From: Pseudomonas phenolilytica | GTDB lineage: Bacteria > Pseudomonadota > Gammaproteobacteria > Pseudomonadales > Pseudomonadaceae | Reading direction: 5' to 3' | Assembly (NCBI RefSeq): GCF_021432765.1 | Contig: NZ_CP058908.1 | Location: 3,620,001-3,684,000 of the forward strand | DNA length: 64,000 nt | Shown: positions 29,170-39,400 of the stretch, one piece after another | Numbering within the stretch: position 1 is the stretch's first letter | Layout of the letters: every line of letters starts with the position of its first letter | Program-made: the position numbers and the translations under genes | The notes under the pieces: generated by a model | The model's input: the letters and a program-made list of their open reading frames with translations, nothing else | Told to the model about the DNA's origin: nothing | Databases searched by the model: none

Positions 29170-30465
29170 TCAGAGGATGTTGGCGTAGTCCGCTTCGATG
29201 CGATCCAGGCTCAGGTGATTGAGGAAGTTGGAGAAGCACATCCACGCCGACAGCGCGTTGAGGTCCTGGAACTGTTGCGGCAGATAGCGCGGCGGCACCA
29301 CCATCCCCTCGTCCACCAGCTGGCGCAGGGTGCGCATGTCCTCCAGCGTGGTCTTGCCGCAGAACAGCAGTGGGATCTGCTCCAGCTGGCCCTTGCGCAC
29401 CGCAAGCTGGATGTAGTTGTAGATCATGATGAAGCCCTTCAGGTAGGACAGGTCCTTGGTGAAGGGCAGGCCATCGGGCGTCGAGCCGCGGAACACGCGA
29501 CTGGCATTGCTGTAGCACTCGTCGTCTGCATAACCCTGCTCGCGGAAGAAGGCGAACACATCGAGGAAGTCGGCACCGTCCTCTGCCATGTGAATGGCGC
29601 GCGTGCGATTGGTGAGTTTGCGCAGACGGGTCGGATAGGAGGCGAAGGCAATCACCTCCATCAGGATCGCCAGGCCTTCCTGGGTCACGGTGGAAGACGG
29701 CGGCCCCTTGGCGAGAAAGGTACAGATCGGCTGATTGAGTCCATTGAGTGTGGTGCCGACGTGCACCAGCCCCTCGTGGACTTCCAGCGCGCGCACGTCG
29801 CGCTCGTTGAACAGCGCATCGCTGCGGATCTTGATGTAGTCAGCGCCGGCCGCGGCATCGGCGAGGATGCCATCGGACTCGAACACGCGGATCACGCCCT
29901 CGCCCTCGCCGAACACCGCATCGAGGCGCTTCTGCAGCAGGGCGACCGCCTGCTTGGCGTCCAGCGTCTTGGGTTCGTCCTTCAGGTCGCTGCGATCGGC
30001 GATGTTGTTCAGGTAATCGGAAAGCATCAACCCGAGGTCGGCGAGGGTCGGGTCACCGGCGTGGAAGGCATCGGATGCGGCCCCGTAGAGTTCCTGCGAG
30101 ATCATGCCGAAGTCCGGCGTGCCTCGCGCCTCGAGCATGCGGATGACCATGCGGTATTCGCGGCACATGCGCCGCATGATCTGCCCGACCGGATTGAACT
30201 GGCCGAGCTGGCGCGTGATGTCGCGCTCGATATCCTGGAATTCCTGCTTCTTCGCACCGGAGTCGTAGGCCAGCGGCCGTGCCTCGTAATAGCCGCGGTC
30301 CACCGGCGGCAGCTGGCGCCCTCCGGTCGCGAAAAATGCCTGGCGAATACTGTCGTCCCACTTCACCGCATCGAGCACGCGCACCGGAGTCTGCGCATCG
30401 ACGATACGATCGGACAACGCGCGCACGATCGTCTGATATTCATCGAGATTGTTGCGGTTATTCAT
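29170..30465 (-). CDS. DUF1704 / QEGLA-motif protein, putative metallopeptidase
   Basis: A 431-residue protein of the family annotated as 'flavohemoglobin expression-modulating QEGLA motif protein' (DUF1704). The motif HEGLVHVGTTLNG followed 35-40 residues later by TQEGLA is present. Human relatives in this domain family (MATCAP/KIAA0895) are tyrosine carboxypeptidases that use the same HExxxH plus downstream Glu as a zinc site. The motif is intact here, so peptidase activity is plausible though undemonstrated in bacteria. GAGGTCTGG precedes the ATG. Confidence 0.8.
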   Translation of the reverse strand: MNNRNNLDEYQTIVRALSDRIVDAQTPVRVLDAVKWDDSIRQAFFATGGRQLPPVDRGYYEARPLAYDSGAKKQEFQDIERDITRQLGQFNPVGQIMRRMCREYRMVIRMLEARGTPDFGMISQELYGAASDAFHAGDPTLADLGLMLSDYLNNIADRSDLKDEPKTLDAKQAVALLQKRLDAVFGEGEGVIRVFESDGILADAAAGADYIKIRSDALFNERDVRALEVHEGLVHVGTTLNGLNQPICTFLAKGPPSSTVTQEGLAILMEVIAFASYPTRLRKLTNRTRAIHMAEDGADFLDVFAFFREQGYADDECYSNASRVFRGSTPDGLPFTKDLSYLKGFIMIYNYIQLAVRKGQLEQIPLLFCGKTTLEDMRTLRQLVDEGMVVPPRYLPQQFQDLNALSAWMCFSNFLNHLSLDRIEADYANIL

Positions 30466-30586
30466 CCAGACCTCGCCAGCGAAGGATCGTAGCGTTCAGG
30501 TTAGACGCGCGCCGGTGTCGCGGCTGGCGGAGCGCCCCGCGCACGGCGCAGCACTCCCGTCGGCATCAACGGGAGCGCCGCCCGGA

Positions 30587-32089
30587 TCAGACTTCCGGGC
30601 GCATGTGCGGGAAGAGAATCACGTCGCGGATCGACGGCGAGTTGGTCAGCAGCATCACCAGGCGGTCGATACCAATGCCCTCGCCCGCGGTCGGCGGCAT
30701 GCCGTATTCCAGCGCGCGGACGAAGTCGGCGTCGAAGTGCATGGCCTCGTCGTCACCGGCATCCTTGTCCGCCACCTGGGCGTGGAAACGCTCGGCCTGG
30801 TCTTCGGCATCGTTAAGCTCGGAGTAGGCGTTGGCGATCTCGCGACCGCCGATGAACAGCTCGAAGCGGTCGGTGACGTTCGGGTTGCGATCGTTGCGGC
30901 GGGCCAGCGGCGAGACCTCGAAGGGGTACTCGGTGATGAAGGTCGGCTGCTCCAGCTTGTGCTCGACCAACTCCTCGAAAATCATCACCTGCAGTTTGCC
31001 CAGACCCTCATGGCCGAGCAGCTTGGCACCGGCCTTCTTGGCGATGGCCCGGGCCTTTTCCAGATCGTTGAGATCGGAGGCCGAGATTTCCGGGTTGAAC
31101 TGGAGGATCGAATCGAACACCGACAGTCGCGCGAACGGCTCACCGAAATGGAACACCTTGTCGCCATAGGGCACGTCGGTAGTGCCGAGTACGGCCTGGG
31201 CCAGCTCGCGGAACAGCTCCTCGGTCAGGTCCATGTTGTCTTCGTAGTCAGCGTAGGCCTGGTAGAACTCGAGCATGGTGAACTCGGGGTTATGCCGGGT
31301 CGAAACGCCTTCGTTACGGAAGTTGCGGTTGATCTCGAACACACGCTCGAAGCCACCGACCACCAGGCGCTTCAGGTACAGCTCCGGCGCAATGCGCAGG
31401 AACATCGGCATGTCCAGCGCGTTGTGGTGGGTCTCGAACGGCTTGGCTGCGGCACCACCGGGAATGGTCTGCAGCATCGGAGTTTCCACTTCGAGAAAGT
31501 CGCGCTCGCGCAGGAACTGACGGATGTGCGCAATCACCTGCGAGCGCACGCGGAAGGTCTCGCGCACCTCGTCGTTCATGATCAGGTCGACGTAGCGCTG
31601 GCGGTAACGTTGCTCGGTGTCGGTCAGACCGTGGAACTTGTCCGGCAGCGGACGCAACGACTTGGTCAGCAGGCGCACGCTGTTCATGTAGACGTACAGG
31701 TCGCCCTTGCCGGAGCGTGCCAGGGTGCCTTCGGCGGCGATGATGTCGCCGAGGTCGAAGTGCTTGACCGCTTCCAGCTGCTCGGCCGGCAGAATCTTGC
31801 GGTCGACGTAGACCTGGATGCGCCCGCTCATGTCCTGCAGGACCATGAACGCGCCACGATTGAGCATGATGCGCCCGGCGACCTTGACCGGAATGGCGGC
31901 CGCTTCCAGCTCCTCCTTGGTCTTCTCGGCGTACTGTTTCTGCAGATCGCCTGCATAGCTGTCGCGACGGAAGTCATTGGGGAAGGCATTGCCCTGCTCG
32001 CGCACGGCAGCAAGCTTTTCCTTGCGCAGGGCAATCAGCTTGTTTTCTTCCTCTTGGATGGCGTGCTGGTTCAGCGGTTGTTCGCTCAT
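30587..32089 (-). CDS. lysS: Lysyl-tRNA synthetase (class II)
   Basis: A 500-residue class II enzyme charging tRNA-Lys. It has an N-terminal OB-fold anticodon-binding domain (about 65-150, [19 protein letters not shown]) and a catalytic core with motif 2 ([20 protein letters not shown]) and motif 3 ([20 protein letters not shown]). It is 63 bases downstream of the prfB stop codon, the usual prfB-lysS operon of proteobacteria. Confidence 0.97.
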   Translation of the reverse strand: MSEQPLNQHAIQEEENKLIALRKEKLAAVREQGNAFPNDFRRDSYAGDLQKQYAEKTKEELEAAAIPVKVAGRIMLNRGAFMVLQDMSGRIQVYVDRKILPAEQLEAVKHFDLGDIIAAEGTLARSGKGDLYVYMNSVRLLTKSLRPLPDKFHGLTDTEQRYRQRYVDLIMNDEVRETFRVRSQVIAHIRQFLRERDFLEVETPMLQTIPGGAAAKPFETHHNALDMPMFLRIAPELYLKRLVVGGFERVFEINRNFRNEGVSTRHNPEFTMLEFYQAYADYEDNMDLTEELFRELAQAVLGTTDVPYGDKVFHFGEPFARLSVFDSILQFNPEISASDLNDLEKARAIAKKAGAKLLGHEGLGKLQVMIFEELVEHKLEQPTFITEYPFEVSPLARRNDRNPNVTDRFELFIGGREIANAYSELNDAEDQAERFHAQVADKDAGDDEAMHFDADFVRALEYGMPPTAGEGIGIDRLVMLLTNSPSIRDVILFPHMRPEV

Positions 32090-32152
32090 TGCGGGTCGTC
32101 CCGGTCAAATCGTTTCAATGGGGTGCTTGCGGCTTGAGGCTTGCAGCTGCTC

Positions 32153-33248
32153 TCAGAGCCCCTGTTTCAGGCTGGCTTCGAGGTATCCGTCGAGGTCGCC
32201 GTCGAGCACCTTCTGGCAATCGCTGCGCTCCACGCCAGTACGCAGATCCTTGATGCGCGAGTCGTCGAGCACGTAGGAACGGATCTGGTGACCCCAGCCA
32301 ATGTCCGACTTGCTGTCTTCCAGCGCCTGGGAGGCGGCGTTGCGCTTCTGCATTTCCAGCTCGTACAACTTGGCCCGCAGCATCTTCATGGCGGTGTCCT
32401 TGTTGGCGTGCTGGGAACGTTCGTTCTGGCAGGCCACCACGGTATTGGTTGGCACGTGGGTGATACGCACCGCCGAGTCGGTGGTGTTGACGTGCTGACC
32501 ACCGGCGCCGGAGGAGCGGTAGGTGTCGATGCGCAGGTCGGCCGGGTTGATCTCGATCTCCACCCTGTCGTCGATCTCGGGCGATACGAATACCGCCGAG
32601 AACGAGGTGTGGCGACGGGCGCCGGAGTCGAACGGACTCTTGCGCACCAGGCGGTGCACACCGATCTCGGTGCGCAGCCAGCCGAAGGCGTATTCGCCCT
32701 TGATATGCACGGTGGCACCCTTGATGCCGGCGACTTCGCCCTCGGACAGTTCGACGATCTCGGCATTGAAGCCACGCTTGTCGGCCCAGCGCAGGTACAT
32801 ACGCAGCAGGATGTTGGCCCAGTCCTGCGCCTCGGTACCGCCGGAGCCAGCCTGGATATCGAGGTAGCAGTTGTTCGGGTCCATCTCGTGGCTGAACATG
32901 CGGCGGAACTCGAGCTTCTCGAGAATTTCGCGCAGGCGTTCCAGCTCGGCGGCGATGTCATCCACCGCGCCCTGGTCGTCTTCTTCGACGGCCATGTCGA
33001 GCAGGTCGCGCGAGTCGGTCAGGCTGCCGGTGAGGTCGTCGATGGTCTCGACGATCTGCGCCAGGGTGGCGCGCTCACGGCCCAGATTCTGCGCGTATTC
33101 GGGGTTATTCCAGACGTTCGGATCTTCGAGTTCGCGGTTTACTTCGACGAGACGATCATGCTTCTGATCGTAGTCAAAGATACCCCCGAATGGACTGGGT
33201 GCGGTCGGACAGGTCCTTGATGCTGTTGAGGATCGGGTTGATTTCCAT
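32153..33248 (-). CDS. prfB: Peptide chain release factor 2, with programmed +1 frameshift
   Basis: Release factor for UGA and UAA codons, 364 residues after frameshifting. Translation starts at the ATG at 33248 ([13 protein letters not shown]) and reaches the slippery CTT-TGA-C at 33179-33173 after 24 codons; a +1 slip skips the T at 33176 and continues to 32153. A GGGGG Shine-Dalgarno-like stretch sits just before it, as in E. coli. The catalytic GGQ (AGGQHVNTT) and the tripeptide region [12 protein letters not shown] are present. Low RF2 favours slippage, giving autoregulation. Confidence 0.97.
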
Positions 33249-33376
33249 GGTGGGCAGCACTCGCAATCGGACGTTTCGAAAAGCCGGCGATTATAAACCC
33301 AGCGGGCGTGCGCTGACAGCCCGCCGGGACGAACCGGATGCGAGACACTTGCCGATGGTCCGCGCGCGCCGCCGAC

Positions 33377-34099
33377 TCAACCGGCGACCGCGCGCACCTG
33401 GCTCTCCAGCTCCGCCTTCAGCTGCGGCGCGAGCTTGAGCTGCCGCGCCAGCTCCTCGAGGTAGGCACGCTCCATGAAGTGTTCTTCGTCGACCATCAGC
33501 ACACTGGCCAGATACATCTCGGCTGCCATTTCCGGCGTCTTCGCCGCGACGGCGACCTCGGCCGGGTCGAGCGGCTTGTTCAGCTCGGCATCCAGCCAGC
33601 GCTGCAGCTCGCCATCGTCGGTCAGCTTGGCCACTTCGGCATCAATCAGCTGACGCTCGCGGGCGTCGATATGCCCGTCGGACTTCGCCGCCGCCACCAG
33701 CGCCTTGAGAATCGCCTGGCTGTGCTCTTCGACCTGCGCTGGCGGCAGACGGTCGACGGTCTGCGGCGGCTGTTGCGGCGCGTCGGCCTGTTGCGCCTGC
33801 CAGTTGCTGTAGGCCTTGTAGGCCAACACGCCGAGCGCGGCCAGGCCGCCATAGGTCACGGCCTTGCCGCCGAACTTGCGGGCCTTCTTGTTACCCAGCA
33901 GCAGGCCGATCGCGCCGGCCGCCAGGGCACCACCACCGGCACCGGACAGCACGTTGCCGAGCGAACCGCCCGCGCTTCCACCCAGCAGATCGCCCAGCCC
34001 ACCGGCAGCGGGTTTGCCGCCGGCCGCCGGGGTCTGCGGCTTGTTCAGCAGGTCCTGCCCTGCCTTGAGCAGTTGATCGAGAAGGCCACTGGTTTTCAT
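33377..34099 (-). CDS. DUF533 / TerB-like inner-membrane protein
   Basis: A 240-residue protein of the YebE type: a Gly/Ala-rich low-complexity N-terminal half (GGKPAAGGLGDLLGGSAGG) with one hydrophobic segment, then a TerB-like helical domain (about 120-240) with acidic residues (KSDGHIDARERQLID) resembling a metal-binding EF-like loop. Of two start codons six bases apart, the second (34099) has AAAGG at correct spacing. Function unknown despite the 'tellurite resistance' label often given. Confidence 0.82.
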   Translation of the reverse strand: MKTSGLLDQLLKAGQDLLNKPQTPAAGGKPAAGGLGDLLGGSAGGSLGNVLSGAGGGALAAGAIGLLLGNKKARKFGGKAVTYGGLAALGVLAYKAYSNWQAQQADAPQQPPQTVDRLPPAQVEEHSQAILKALVAAAKSDGHIDARERQLIDAEVAKLTDDGELQRWLDAELNKPLDPAEVAVAAKTPEMAAEMYLASVLMVDEEHFMERAYLEELARQLKLAPQLKAELESQVRAVAG

Positions 34100-34144
34100 C
34101 GACATACCTTTGAATGAGAAAAGATGGATGCGGCGGACGATCGC

Positions 34145-35254
34145 TCAATCGAGCGCGTCGGGCAACTGGCGGATCGGCGTGTCGCGGTGGGCGGCGCGCA
34201 CGTATTGCGCAGGCCACGGCACCGCGCGATCGCCCAGATACTCGGCGGCGTGCAGTGGCCAGTACGGGTCACGCAGCAGCTCGCGGGCCAGCAGGATCAG
34301 ATCGGCCTGACCGGTACGCAGGATGTGCTCGGCCTGTACCGCTTCGGTGATCATGCCCACGGTACCGGTGGCGATACCGGCCTCTTTGCGCACGCGCTCG
34401 GCGAACTGGGTCTGATAGCCCGGGCCGACCGGAATCTCCGCATTGGCCGCAGTACCGCCGGACGAAACATCGATCAGGTCGACGCCCACTTCCTTCAGGC
34501 GCTGCGCCAGCTTCACGGTTTCATCCGGGTTCCAGCCGTCCTCCACCCAGTCGGTCGCCGAAAGCCGCACGAACAGGGGCAGCTCCCGCGGCCAGACCTC
34601 GCGCACCGCCGCGGTGACTTCCAGCAACAGGCGGATACGGTTCTCGAACGAACCGCCATAGCGATCCTGACGCTGATTGGATAGCGGCGAGAGAAACTGA
34701 TGCAGCAGATAGCCGTGCGCAGCATGGACCTCGGCGATCTTGAAGCCGGCAGCCAGCGCGCGCTCGGCGCCGGCGACGAACGCCTGCACCACCTCGGCGA
34801 TGGCGGCCTCGTCCAGTGCGGTAGGTACCGCGTGCTCCGGCGAGAAGGCGATGGTCGACGGCCCCACCGGAATCCAGCCGCCCTCGGCGACCGGCACACT
34901 GCCGTGCTTACCGAGCCAGGGCCGCCAGGTACTCGCCTTGCGCCCGGCGTGCGCCAGCTGCACGCCAGCGACCGAACCCTGTGCCTCGATAAAACGGGTG
35001 ATACGGCGCAGCGGCTCGACGTGCTCGTCGGACCAGATGCCCAGGTCTTCGGGGGATATCCGTCCGTCTGACGTCACCGCCGTTGCCTCGATGATCACCA
35101 GTCCGGCGCCGCCGACGGCGCGACTGCCGAGATGCACGAGGTGCCAGTCATTAGCCATGCCGCCCTCGGCCGAGTACTGGCACATCGGCGAAACGGCGAT
35201 CCGGTTGGGCAACGTCAGCTGGCGCAGGGTAAGCGGCTGGAATAGCTGGGACAT
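34145..35254 (-). CDS. Old-yellow-enzyme family NADH:flavin oxidoreductase (XenA/YqjM-like)
   Basis: A 369-residue FMN-dependent ene-reductase. The N-terminal SPMCQYSAEGG carries the redox-tuning Cys of the YqjM/XenA subclass; HAGRKAST, the substrate-binding HAAHGYLLHQFLSP and DRYGGSFENRIRLLLEV follow. It reduces activated C=C bonds and often nitro compounds with NAD(P)H. A xenobiotic-reductase role fits, but the substrate cannot be assigned. Monocistronic as far as visible. Confidence 0.92.
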   Translation of the reverse strand: MSQLFQPLTLRQLTLPNRIAVSPMCQYSAEGGMANDWHLVHLGSRAVGGAGLVIIEATAVTSDGRISPEDLGIWSDEHVEPLRRITRFIEAQGSVAGVQLAHAGRKASTWRPWLGKHGSVPVAEGGWIPVGPSTIAFSPEHAVPTALDEAAIAEVVQAFVAGAERALAAGFKIAEVHAAHGYLLHQFLSPLSNQRQDRYGGSFENRIRLLLEVTAAVREVWPRELPLFVRLSATDWVEDGWNPDETVKLAQRLKEVGVDLIDVSSGGTAANAEIPVGPGYQTQFAERVRKEAGIATGTVGMITEAVQAEHILRTGQADLILLARELLRDPYWPLHAAEYLGDRAVPWPAQYVRAAHRDTPIRQLPDALD

Positions 35255-35350
35255 GGCGGCCTCGACTGTCGAAATTTCGGTTTGGACAGTATTCAGTAGA
35301 GACTGTTTCCGCGCCCCTGCCCAGCCCCGACAGCCAGAATACGCCGCCGA

Positions 35351-37444
35351 TCAGGCTGCGCTCACCTGCACCGGCACACCATTGAGCGCCGCGTTGCCGG
35401 AGACATCCAGCGCCTGTTCGTCGGTCAGATCGTTGCTGCTGACACCCGGCTGTTGCGCGGCGACGGCCAGCTGCACACCCACGCGGGCATGGCCCCAGCC
35501 GTGCGGCAGGCTGACCACGCCCGGCATCATTTCGTCGCTGCCGAGCACCTCCACCTCGACCGCACCCACGCGCGCGCGAACCCGCACGCGCTGACCATCG
35601 TGCAGCTGGCGCGCCGCCATGTCGGCCGGATGCATCAGCAGCTGGTGACGCGGCTTGCCCTTCACCAACCGCGGGTAATTGTGCATCCAGGAATTATTGC
35701 TGCGCACATGGCGACGGCCGATCAGCAGCAACGCATCGGCTGGCGCCTGCGGCTGGCGGGCGAAGCGCTGCAGGTCTTCCACAAGCAGCGGCGGCGCTGC
35801 CTGGATGCGCTGGTTCGCCGTCTTCAGACGACGCGCGAGGTTTGGCTTGAGCGGCCCGAGGTCCAGCCCGTGCGGATAGTCCTCGAGCGCCGCCAGGCTC
35901 AGTCTGCGCTCGGAGCGATCGCCGTAGGGACCGTGACGCAACGCCAGGTCGATCATCTGCTGCGGCGCCAGCGTCGGTTTCAGCTCGACGCCGGTACGCG
36001 CCGCATAGGCCTTGGCCAGTCCGACGAAGATTTCCCAGTCGTCCAGCGCGCCGTCAGGCTTGGCCAGCACCGGCCGGTTGAAGCGCGTGACATTGCGCAC
36101 GGCGAGCAGGTTGAAGGTGCTGTCGTAATGATCGTGCTCCAGCGGCGCGGTCGGCGGCAGGATGAGATCGGCGTAGCGCGTGGTTTCGTTGATGTAGAAG
36201 TCGACGCTGAGCATGAATTCCAGGCCGTCGAGCGCCTGCTCCAGCTTGCGCCCGTTGGGCGTGGAGAGCACCGGGTTGCCGGCCACGGTGATCAGCGCAC
36301 GCACCTGCCCGTCTCCGGGCTCGAGCATCTCCTCGGCCAGCGCCGCCACCGGCAGTTCGCCGCCGTACTCCGGCAGTTGCGAAACCCGGCTGCGCCAGGC
36401 CGCGAAGTGTCCGCCGGTGGTGCTTTCCACCAGATCCACCGCAGGCTCCGTGCACAAGGCGCCACCAACTCGGTCGAGATTGCCGGTGACCAGATTGATC
36501 AATTGCACCAGCCACTGGCACAGGCTGCCGAATGCCTGGGTCGAGACGCCCATGCGGCCGTAGCAGACCGCCTTGTCCGCGGCGGCGAAATCCCGCGCCA
36601 GTTGGCGGATCGTCTCGGCAGGCACACCGCAGCGCGCGCTCATCGCCTCGGCGCTGAACGGCGCGATGGCCGCGCGCACCTCGACGAGGCCGTCCACCGG
36701 AAGCGGTGTGGCGCGTGTCAGCCCTTCCTCGAACAGCGTGTTGAGCAGACCGAACAGCAGCGCCGCGTCCTGTCCCGGACGTACGAACAGATGGCGGTCG
36801 GCGATCGCCGCGGTCTCGCTGCGGCGCGGATCGACCACCACCAGCGTGCCGCCCCGTGCGCGCAGCGTCTTGAGGCGCTTTTCCACGTCCGGCACGGTCA
36901 TGATGCTGCCGTTTGAGGCCAGCGGATTGCCGCCGAGGATCAGCATGAAATCGGTGTGATCGATATCCGGCACCGGCAACAGCAGGCCGTGGCCGTACAT
37001 CAGGTAGCTGATCAGGTGATGCGGCAGCTGGTCGACCGAGGTTGCGGAGAAGCGGTTGCGCGTCTTCAGCAGGCCGAGGAAATAGTTGCTGTGGGTCATC
37101 AGCCCGTAGTTGTGCACGCTCGGATTGCCCTGGTAGACGGCTACCGCGTTGCTGCCATGACGTTCGCGAATCTCGGCGAGCCGTTCGGCGACCAGGGCGA
37201 ACGCGTCGTCCCATTCGATCGCCTGCCACTGCGTGCCCTGCCGGCGCATCGGTCGGCGCAGGCGGTCGGGATCGTGCTGGATATCCTGCAGCGCCACGGC
37301 CTTGGGGCAGATATGGCCCCGGCTGAACGGATCGAGCGGATCGCCCTTGATCGAGAGGATGCGCTCGACTTCGGTCTGGATGGTCAGGCCGCAGATGGCT
37401 TCGCACAGGTGGCAGGCACGGTGATGGACGGTCGTCTCGCTCAT
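35351..37444 (-). CDS. Molybdopterin oxidoreductase family protein
   Basis: A 697-residue DMSO-reductase-superfamily enzyme. The N-terminal 4Fe-4S motif is CHLCEAICGL followed by HICPKA; Mo-bis-MGD domains follow, with LILGGNPLASNGSIM, VVDPRRSETAAIADRHLFVRPG, NETTRYADLILPPTAPLEHD and the C-terminal MGD-binding RVRARVGAVEVEV. No Tat signal is visible, so it is probably cytoplasmic. No partner subunits or cofactor genes are adjacent. The ATG at 37444 is the likeliest start. The substrate is unknown; the layout resembles assimilatory nitrate reductase and FdhF-like enzymes. Confidence 0.87.
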   Translation of the reverse strand: MSETTVHHRACHLCEAICGLTIQTEVERILSIKGDPLDPFSRGHICPKAVALQDIQHDPDRLRRPMRRQGTQWQAIEWDDAFALVAERLAEIRERHGSNAVAVYQGNPSVHNYGLMTHSNYFLGLLKTRNRFSATSVDQLPHHLISYLMYGHGLLLPVPDIDHTDFMLILGGNPLASNGSIMTVPDVEKRLKTLRARGGTLVVVDPRRSETAAIADRHLFVRPGQDAALLFGLLNTLFEEGLTRATPLPVDGLVEVRAAIAPFSAEAMSARCGVPAETIRQLARDFAAADKAVCYGRMGVSTQAFGSLCQWLVQLINLVTGNLDRVGGALCTEPAVDLVESTTGGHFAAWRSRVSQLPEYGGELPVAALAEEMLEPGDGQVRALITVAGNPVLSTPNGRKLEQALDGLEFMLSVDFYINETTRYADLILPPTAPLEHDHYDSTFNLLAVRNVTRFNRPVLAKPDGALDDWEIFVGLAKAYAARTGVELKPTLAPQQMIDLALRHGPYGDRSERRLSLAALEDYPHGLDLGPLKPNLARRLKTANQRIQAAPPLLVEDLQRFARQPQAPADALLLIGRRHVRSNNSWMHNYPRLVKGKPRHQLLMHPADMAARQLHDGQRVRVRARVGAVEVEVLGSDEMMPGVVSLPHGWGHARVGVQLAVAAQQPGVSSNDLTDEQALDVSGNAALNGVPVQVSAA

Positions 37445-37568
37445 TTCGGTTTCCCGCATGACGCTGTTGTTGTCCCGCCACTGTAGGCGCGGGCAGCACG
37501 CGCAACAATCGAACGTCTGCGGAGAAATGGCGCTGGATTCAGCCGGCCAATCGGCGACGACCGGACGG

Positions 37569-39284
37569 TCAGCGCGCGGCGATGTGCGCGACCAGCAGCT
37601 GCACGCTTTCCTGGCCGCGGTATTCGTTGACGTCCAGCTTATAAGCCAGCTCCGCCCAGCGCACCGTCGGGTTCGGCCAGAGTTCACGGTCGATATTGAA
37701 GGCGATGCCGTCCAGGGTCAGCGCACCGCACTCGCTCCTGAGTACCAGCTTGAGGTGACGCTCGCCGACGATGCGCTGCTGCACCAGCTGGAACACCCCG
37801 TGAAACATCGGCTCGGGGAAATGCTGGCCCCAAGGCCCGGCGTTGCGCAGTGCGCGCGCCAGTTCCAGATGGAACTCCTCGATGCTGAGCTGGCCATCGG
37901 TCAGCAGCCGACCGGTCAGATCGTCCTCGTTGAGCTGGCGGCGCACTTCGGCGTCGAACGCGGCGGCGAAGGCGCCGAAATTTTCCTGCGGCAGCGACAG
38001 TCCGGCCGCCATCGCGTGGCCGCCGAACTTGCTGATCAGCCCCGGATGTCGCGCCGCTACCGCATCCAGCGCGTCGCGGATATGAAAGCCCGGCACCGAG
38101 CGTGCCGAGCCCTTGAGCTGGCCGTCGCCCGCATCGGCGAAGGCGATGGTCGGCCGGTGATAACGCTCCTTCAGCCGCGACGCGAGAATGCCGATCACGC
38201 CCTGATGCCAGTCCGGTTCGAACAGGCACAAGCCGAACGGCAGATCCTCCAGCGGCAGATCCTTGAGCTGCGCCAGCGCCTCGCGCTGCATGCCCTGCTC
38301 GATGCTTTTGCGGTCCTGATTGAGCTGATCGAGCTGGGTCGCCATGTCGCGCGCCAGCGCCTCGTCCTCGCAGAGCAGGCACTCGATGCCCAGGCTCATG
38401 TCATCCAGCCGCCCCGCGGCGTTCAAGCGCGGGCCGAGGATGAAGCCCAGATCGGTCGAGGTGATGCGCCGATGATCGCGCCCGGCGACTTCGAGAATTG
38501 CCCGCAACCCCGGCCGCGCCCGCCCGGCACGAATCCGCGCCAGCCCCTGATGCACGAGGATGCGGTTGTTGGCATCCAGCGGTACCACGTCGGCGACGCT
38601 GCCCAGCGCCACCAGATCGAGCAGCTCGGCCAGATTCGGCTCGCTCCAGCCGTTGCGCGCGAACCAGTCCAGCTCGCGCAGCCGCGCGCGCAGTGCCAGT
38701 AGCACATAGAAGATCACCCCCACACCGGCCATGCATTTGCTCGGGAAGGCGCATTCGGGCTGGTTCGGATTGACGATCGCATCGGCCGCCGGCAGCTCGT
38801 GACCCGGTAGATGGTGGTCGGTCACCAGCACCCGGAGCCCGGCTGCCTTGGCCGCCGCGACGCCTTCGACGCTGGAGATGCCGTTGTCCACGGTCACCAG
38901 CAGATCGGGCTCGCGCTGTAGCGCCACGGCGACGATTTCCGGGGTGAGGCCGTAGCCGTACTCGAAGCGATTGGGCACCAGATAGTCGACATGCGCCGCG
39001 CCCAGCTGGCGCAGGCCAAGCACGCCGACCGTGCTCGCAGTGGCGCCATCGGCATCGAAATCACCAACGAAGAGGATGCGCTGGCGCTTATCCAGCGCCT
39101 CGACCAGCAACTCGACTGCACGGTCGATGCCCTTGAGCTGGTTGTAGGGAATCAGCCGCGCTAGCGCCTTATCCAGCTCGCTGGCCGAGCGCACGCCGCG
39201 CGCCGCATACAGACGAGTCAGCAGCGGCGGCAGATCGCCGAGTTCGGGCAGGATTTCAGGTAAAGGGCGGGGTTCGATGCGCAT
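37569..39284 (-). CDS. recJ: Single-stranded-DNA-specific exonuclease RecJ
   Basis: A 571-residue DHH-superfamily 5'-3' exonuclease acting in RecF-pathway and mismatch repair. Metal motifs are VGDFDADGATAS, VTVDNGISS and the DHH box VTDHHLPG; the DHHA1 motif GGHAMAAGLSL and a C-terminal OB-like domain follow. Typical length. It is the gene downstream of yaeQ on the same strand. Confidence 0.96.
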   Translation of the reverse strand: MRIEPRPLPEILPELGDLPPLLTRLYAARGVRSASELDKALARLIPYNQLKGIDRAVELLVEALDKRQRILFVGDFDADGATASTVGVLGLRQLGAAHVDYLVPNRFEYGYGLTPEIVAVALQREPDLLVTVDNGISSVEGVAAAKAAGLRVLVTDHHLPGHELPAADAIVNPNQPECAFPSKCMAGVGVIFYVLLALRARLRELDWFARNGWSEPNLAELLDLVALGSVADVVPLDANNRILVHQGLARIRAGRARPGLRAILEVAGRDHRRITSTDLGFILGPRLNAAGRLDDMSLGIECLLCEDEALARDMATQLDQLNQDRKSIEQGMQREALAQLKDLPLEDLPFGLCLFEPDWHQGVIGILASRLKERYHRPTIAFADAGDGQLKGSARSVPGFHIRDALDAVAARHPGLISKFGGHAMAAGLSLPQENFGAFAAAFDAEVRRQLNEDDLTGRLLTDGQLSIEEFHLELARALRNAGPWGQHFPEPMFHGVFQLVQQRIVGERHLKLVLRSECGALTLDGIAFNIDRELWPNPTVRWAELAYKLDVNEYRGQESVQLLVAHIAAR

Positions 39285-39400
39285 CGGCTGGCTTTCCGGT
39301 CACGGCTCTTCGGCACGGGCGCCGGAGAAAATCGGCGCAAAAGCATACAGCAATGCGCCGTCGGCAGGCCGCCAATCGCGGTTCAGCCGACCGGCGCCGC

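Noticed and set aside
28189..30492. 767-codon forward frame
   Set aside because: Antisense to the AIM24-like and DUF1704 genes; no domain and antisense-type composition.
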